A DNA stretch of 34,561 nt from Chloroflexota bacterium (lineage in GTDB: Bacteria > Chloroflexota > UBA11872): NCBI GenBank assembly GCA_026707285.1, contig JAPOXD010000001.1, positions 1-34,561 on the forward strand, given 5' to 3'. Position numbers and translations under genes: made by a program. Shown in pieces: positions 31,213 to 34,561 of this stretch (its first letter is position 1; every line of letters starts with the position of its first letter). Under the pieces are notes generated by a model. It did not search any database and was not told where the DNA came from. It saw only the letters and a program-made list of their open reading frames with translations.

Positions 31213-32895
31213 ATGAGCCCTTCGCAACCGCCGGACATCGAAATCGCGCAAGCTGCCAGGCTGCGCCCCATCGAAGAGATCGCGGCGCCGGTCGGTCTGA
31301 CTGGCGACGAGATCGAGACCTACGGCCGCACCAAGGCCAAGGTGACGCAGGCGGCAATTTCGGCGCGGCAGGACGCGCCTGACGGCGATCTGGTGCTGGT
31401 GACGGCGGTCACGCCAACGGCGGCCGGCGAGGGCAAGACCACTACCACGATCGGCCTGACGCAGGCGCTACAGCGTCTGGGGCATCGAGCCATCAGCGCC
31501 ACGCGCGAGCCCTCGCTGGGGCCGGTGTTCGGCGTCAAGGGCGGCGCGGCCGGGGGCGGCTACGCGCAGGTGGTGCCGATGGAAGACATCAACCTGCACT
31601 TCACCGGCGACTTCGCGGCGGTGACTTCGGCGCACAATCTGCTGGCGGCCATGCTGGACAACCATCTGCACCAGGGCAACGCGCTCGACATCGACGCGCG
31701 GCGCGTGCTGTGGCGTCGGGTGATGGACATGAACGACCGCGCGCTGCACGACATCGTGGTTGGGCTTGGCGGGCGCACGCGCGGCGTGCCGCGTGAAACC
31801 GGATTCGACATCACGCCGGCGTCGGAAGTGATGGCCATCCTGTGCCTGGCGCGCGACCTGGAGGACCTGAAGGACCGCTGTGGCCGCATCGCCGTGGCCG
31901 ACCGCGGGCGCGGCGCCTACGTGACGGCCGCCGAGTTGGAGGCGCAGGGCGCCATGGCCGTGCTGCTGCGCGACGCGGTGCTGCCCAACCTGGTGCAGAA
32001 CCTGGAGGGCGGTCCGGCGCTGATTCACGGCGGACCGTTCGGCAACATCGCGCACGGGTGCAGCACGTTGATCGCGACCAAGCTGGCGCTGAAGCTGGCG
32101 GACCTGGCGGTGACCGAAGCCGGATTCGGCGCCGATCTCGGCGCGGAGAAGTTTCTCAACATCAAGTGCCCAGCGGGCGGGCTGCGCCCCCGGCTGGCGG
32201 TGCTGGTGGCCACGGTGCGCGCGCTCAAGCTCCACGGCGGCGCCGACCGCCGCGAGCTGGACACCGAGGACCTGGGGGCGCTGCGCCAAGGTCTGCCAAA
32301 CCTGGCAGCGCACGCGGAGAACATGGCCAAATTCGGGCTGCCCGTGGTGGTGGCGGTCAATCGATTCCCCAGCGACACGGACGCGGAGGTGGAGGTAGTG
32401 ATGCAGGCGGCCGCCGCGATGGGCGCGCCGGCGGCGGAGTCCACCGTGTTCGCCGACGGCGCCGCGGGCGGAGAGGCGCTGGCGCACCAGGTGCTGCGCG
32501 CGCTGGAGGCCGGGGGCGACAACTTCGCGCCGTTGTACGAGCCTGAAGCCACCCTCACCGAGAAGATCGAGACGGTCGCGCGCGAGGTCTATGGGGCGGA
32601 CGGCGTGGACTATGCGGGAGGCGTGGAGCGGCGGCTGCGGCGCATGGATCGCGGCGTGGCGCGCGGATTCCCCGTTTGCATGGCGAAGACGCAGTACTCG
32701 CTGTCCGACAACGCATCGCTGCGGGGTCGGCCCAAGGGATTCCGCATCACGGTGCGCGACGTGCGGCTGTCGGCGGGTGCGGGGTTCGTGGTGCCGCTGA
32801 CCGGCGACATCCTGACGATGCCGGGGCTGCCGCGGCGGCCGTTTGCCGTGGGCATGGACGTGACGCCGGACGGGACGATTTCAGGGCTGGCCTAG
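31213..32895 (+). CDS. fhs: Formate-tetrahydrofolate ligase
   Basis: This 560-aa enzyme (usual ~555) makes 10-formyl-THF from formate, THF and ATP, feeding purine and one-carbon metabolism or the reverse acetyl-CoA route. The P-loop TPTAAGEGKTTTTIGL, the GPVFGVKGGAAGGGYAQV region and NLHFTGDFAAVTSAHNLLAA are signature blocks. DVRLSAGAGFVVPLTGDI and MPGLPRRPFA close the protein. ATG at 31213 is chosen because GGGAGAG lies about 6-7 bases upstream; a longer frame from 31186 lacks that site. It is divergent from the polyol dehydrogenase; no other one-carbon gene is next to it. Confidence 0.97.
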   Translation: MSPSQPPDIEIAQAARLRPIEEIAAPVGLTGDEIETYGRTKAKVTQAAISARQDAPDGDLVLVTAVTPTAAGEGKTTTTIGLTQALQRLGHRAISATREPSLGPVFGVKGGAAGGGYAQVVPMEDINLHFTGDFAAVTSAHNLLAAMLDNHLHQGNALDIDARRVLWRRVMDMNDRALHDIVVGLGGRTRGVPRETGFDITPASEVMAILCLARDLEDLKDRCGRIAVADRGRGAYVTAAELEAQGAMAVLLRDAVLPNLVQNLEGGPALIHGGPFGNIAHGCSTLIATKLALKLADLAVTEAGFGADLGAEKFLNIKCPAGGLRPRLAVLVATVRALKLHGGADRRELDTEDLGALRQGLPNLAAHAENMAKFGLPVVVAVNRFPSDTDAEVEVVMQAAAAMGAPAAESTVFADGAAGGEALAHQVLRALEAGGDNFAPLYEPEATLTEKIETVAREVYGADGVDYAGGVERRLRRMDRGVARGFPVCMAKTQYSLSDNASLRGRPKGFRITVRDVRLSAGAGFVVPLTGDILTMPGLPRRPFAVGMDVTPDGTISGLA

Positions 32896-33055
32896 GCGGT
32901 GCAGGCGGCCCGTAACCATATCGCGGCTCTAGCTATGAGCTAGCGGCTCCGCAGGACACAGCCCGATTCGGCGCGCGGCGGCGAATTGAGGCATGGTAGG
33001 GCGCAGATGGGATCGGCCCGCGCATACGCGCGGCGGCTGACTGGGGAGCGCGCCG
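32896..33055. other. 160-bp intergenic region with a palindrome
   Basis: It holds CTAGCT-ATG-AGCTAG at 32929-32943, a perfect 6-bp dyad after the fhs stop. The rest has no gene. GGGGAG just before 33056 is the ribosome-binding site of the next gene. Confidence 0.4.
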
Positions 33056-34261
33056 ATGATCACCGAGGCCACCTACACCCGCGACGGGCGCACCGCGACG
33101 ATCCGCGTCGAGCGCATCGACACCTGGGTCCAAGACACCGCGAGCATCGTGAACTTTCCGGGAATCCTCGAGCTGGACGGCCGGCTCATCCTGACCTTCG
33201 CCCGCTCGCGCCACGGCGCCGAGCACTCCCACAAAGAGGACCCTGGGCGCAGCCTGGAGTCGTTCGACGATGGCGAGACCTGGCAACCCAGACCGGACGA
33301 CGACCCACTCGTCACCTACGACCCTCTCAGCGGCCATAAGAATGACGGTTTCGGCGGTGGGTGCGGGCGACTCCGCGACGGCACGATCGTCCACATGAGC
33401 CACAGCACGGTGGTGCACCTCGACAACGGCTATGACCGCGCGAAGGGTCACATGCACGAGCAGTTCCAGCAGGACGACCCCACGTTCCGCTTTCAGCGGG
33501 CCTCGAGCGACGGTCAGCTGCTCGAGCGATTTCCATTCAAGGTCTCCGGCATGCCCTGGGGGCGCCGGTCGTATCAGGTCTACTCGCCGATCCTCGAAAT
33601 GGACGACGGCGATCTGCTGGCGGCGATGGAGTGGGTCGAGCTGCTCCCGGAGGAACGGTGGCGTCACGAGGCCCACGGCCGCGTCTGGAAATACCTCTTT
33701 GGCGTGTTCATCGTGCGTTCCGGCGATGGCGGGCGAACCTGGGACTACGTGACCCAGTTCGATCCCGGCGAGGTCAAGCCGGTTTATGGGATCAGCGACC
33801 GGCCGGTCGACGAGGGCTTTGACGAAGCCCACATGGTCAGGCTTCCGAATGGCGACATCCTCTGCGTGATGCGCACCGGCTCCTATTCGCCCCTGTGGCA
33901 GACGCGGTCGCGCGACGGCGGTCGGACCTGGGACACGCCCGAGTCAATGGGTTGGCCGGGAGCCAAACCGCAGCTGCAAGTCCTTCCGAACGGCGTGCTC
34001 GCGTGCGCCTCGGGACGCGGGTCCTACGGCCATCCCCAGGTGACGCACGTGATGATCAGCATCGACGGCACCGGGCATCAGTGGGAAGCGCCCTTCAACT
34101 TCCACACCGGGCCGGGCTGCTCCTACACCTCGACCATGCAGCGCGACGGCAAGCTGCACGTGATCTACTCGGACTCCGACTTCACGCGCGACATGGGAAC
34201 GCACGGGCTGCCTGTGCAGCGCATTCGCCGCGCCGTCATCGACATCTCAACCGACGCATGA
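33056..34261 (+). CDS. Asp-box (sialidase-like beta-propeller) protein, paralogue 1
   Basis: The 401-aa protein has three clear Asp-boxes: SFDDGETW, SGDGGRTW and SRDGGRTW. N-terminal RIDTWVQDTASIVNFPGILELDGR is a sialidase-type first blade, with Arg in the DGRLILTFARS stretch. GHKNDGFGGGCGRLRDGTI, DEAHMVRLPNGDILCVMRTG and PGCSYTSTMQRDGKLHVIYSD are further blades. No signal peptide is seen, so the product is cytoplasmic. Its stop overlaps the next start by 4 bases (ATGA). The next gene is a close paralogue. Enzymatic activity on sialic or other nonulosonic or uronic acids is inferred. Confidence 0.8.
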   Translation: MITEATYTRDGRTATIRVERIDTWVQDTASIVNFPGILELDGRLILTFARSRHGAEHSHKEDPGRSLESFDDGETWQPRPDDDPLVTYDPLSGHKNDGFGGGCGRLRDGTIVHMSHSTVVHLDNGYDRAKGHMHEQFQQDDPTFRFQRASSDGQLLERFPFKVSGMPWGRRSYQVYSPILEMDDGDLLAAMEWVELLPEERWRHEAHGRVWKYLFGVFIVRSGDGGRTWDYVTQFDPGEVKPVYGISDRPVDEGFDEAHMVRLPNGDILCVMRTGSYSPLWQTRSRDGGRTWDTPESMGWPGAKPQLQVLPNGVLACASGRGSYGHPQVTHVMISIDGTGHQWEAPFNFHTGPGCSYTSTMQRDGKLHVIYSDSDFTRDMGTHGLPVQRIRRAVIDISTDA

Positions 34262-34561
34262 TCCACCAGGCCCGCTACAGCGACGGGACCCGCACCGCCA
34301 CCGTCACGCTCGAGCGCATCGACACCTGGGTGGAAGACACCGAGAGCATCGTGAACTTTCCGGGAATCCTGGAGCTGGACGACCGGCTGGTGCTGTACCA
34401 CGCGCGCTCGCAACACGGCGCCGAGGACTCCCACAAAGAGGACCCCAACCGCATCCTGGAGTCCTATGACGACGGCGAGACCTGGCAGCCCAGACCGGAC
34501 GACGACCCGCTCGTCACCTACGACCGATTCAGCGGCCACAAGAATGACGACTTCGGCGTCG
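34258..34561 (+). CDS. Asp-box (sialidase-like) protein, paralogue 2, cut by window end
   Basis: The visible ~100 residues start MIHQARYSDGTRTATVTLER, then IDTWVEDTESIVNFPGILEL, and align to the N-terminus of the previous gene with about three quarters identity by hand count, including SYDDGETW. ATGA overlap with the upstream stop gives coupled translation. The reading frame is open to the last base, so the gene continues beyond the window. Confidence 0.85.
   Translation, partial: MIHQARYSDGTRTATVTLERIDTWVEDTESIVNFPGILELDDRLVLYHARSQHGAEDSHKEDPNRILESYDDGETWQPRPDDDPLVTYDRFSGHKNDDFGV

Overview
This is a high-GC bacterial window, compact and with mostly leaderless cytoplasmic proteins. It carries many small interspersed repeats, a K+-independent-type membrane pyrophosphatase, several Asp-box (sialidase-like) proteins without signal peptides and polyol/sugar catabolism genes. 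Together these suggest a free-living or host-associated Chloroflexota lineage (SAR202/Dehalococcoidia-like). That assignment is inference from gene style, not proof. No rRNA, tRNA or CRISPR array was seen.

Layout. (1) 1-145: probable insertion-sequence end and a G-rich repeat. (2) 146-3281, minus strand: an NrdR-like regulator with two zinc ribbons, a membrane-anchored alpha/beta hydrolase and a ThiO-like FAD amine oxidase. (3) 3454-5646, plus: a sugar-1-phosphate nucleotidyltransferase, endonuclease V and a SAM methyltransferase, tightly packed. (4) 5775-7026, plus: a HicB-like small protein translationally coupled to an unknown 91-aa protein, then a promoter and a 100-aa orphan. (5) 7247-19121, minus: a long co-directional run hisC-hppA-uppP-argC-argJ-argB-argD-argH-lysC-DUF151 nuclease. 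It covers most of arginine synthesis but lacks argF and argG. (6) 19122-22405: a defence-like accessory island. Two decayed copies of the C-terminus of an Eco57I-type DNA methylase flank an MNT/HEPN toxin-antitoxin pair. Next comes a lower-GC ~570-596-aa unknown protein whose C-terminal domain carries an R-x5-H motif of HEPN RNases. (7) 22667-24567: a HAD hydrolase and an IS110-family transposase with a structured leader (possible bridge RNA), set among interspersed repeats. (8) 24852-30984: a catabolic region with an Asp-box protein, a haloacid-dehalogenase-like HAD, a YjbQ enzyme, a xylulokinase-type kinase, an SDR and a sorbitol/xylitol-type dehydrogenase. A LacI-type operator lies in the divergent promoter of the first two. 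(9) 31213-34561, plus: formate-tetrahydrofolate ligase, then two tandem Asp-box paralogues, the second cut by the window end.

How the parts work together. hisC, the arg genes and lysC supply amino acids. hppA and uppP handle pyrophosphate and polyprenyl-pyrophosphate turnover. The SDR, polyol dehydrogenase and pentulose kinase form a plausible route polyol -> ketose -> ketose phosphate. The Asp-box proteins may act on intracellular glycans or sugar acids. The most novel candidates are the accessory island at 19.4-22.4 kb, the double-ribbon NrdR, and the small coupled pair at 5.8-6.4 kb.
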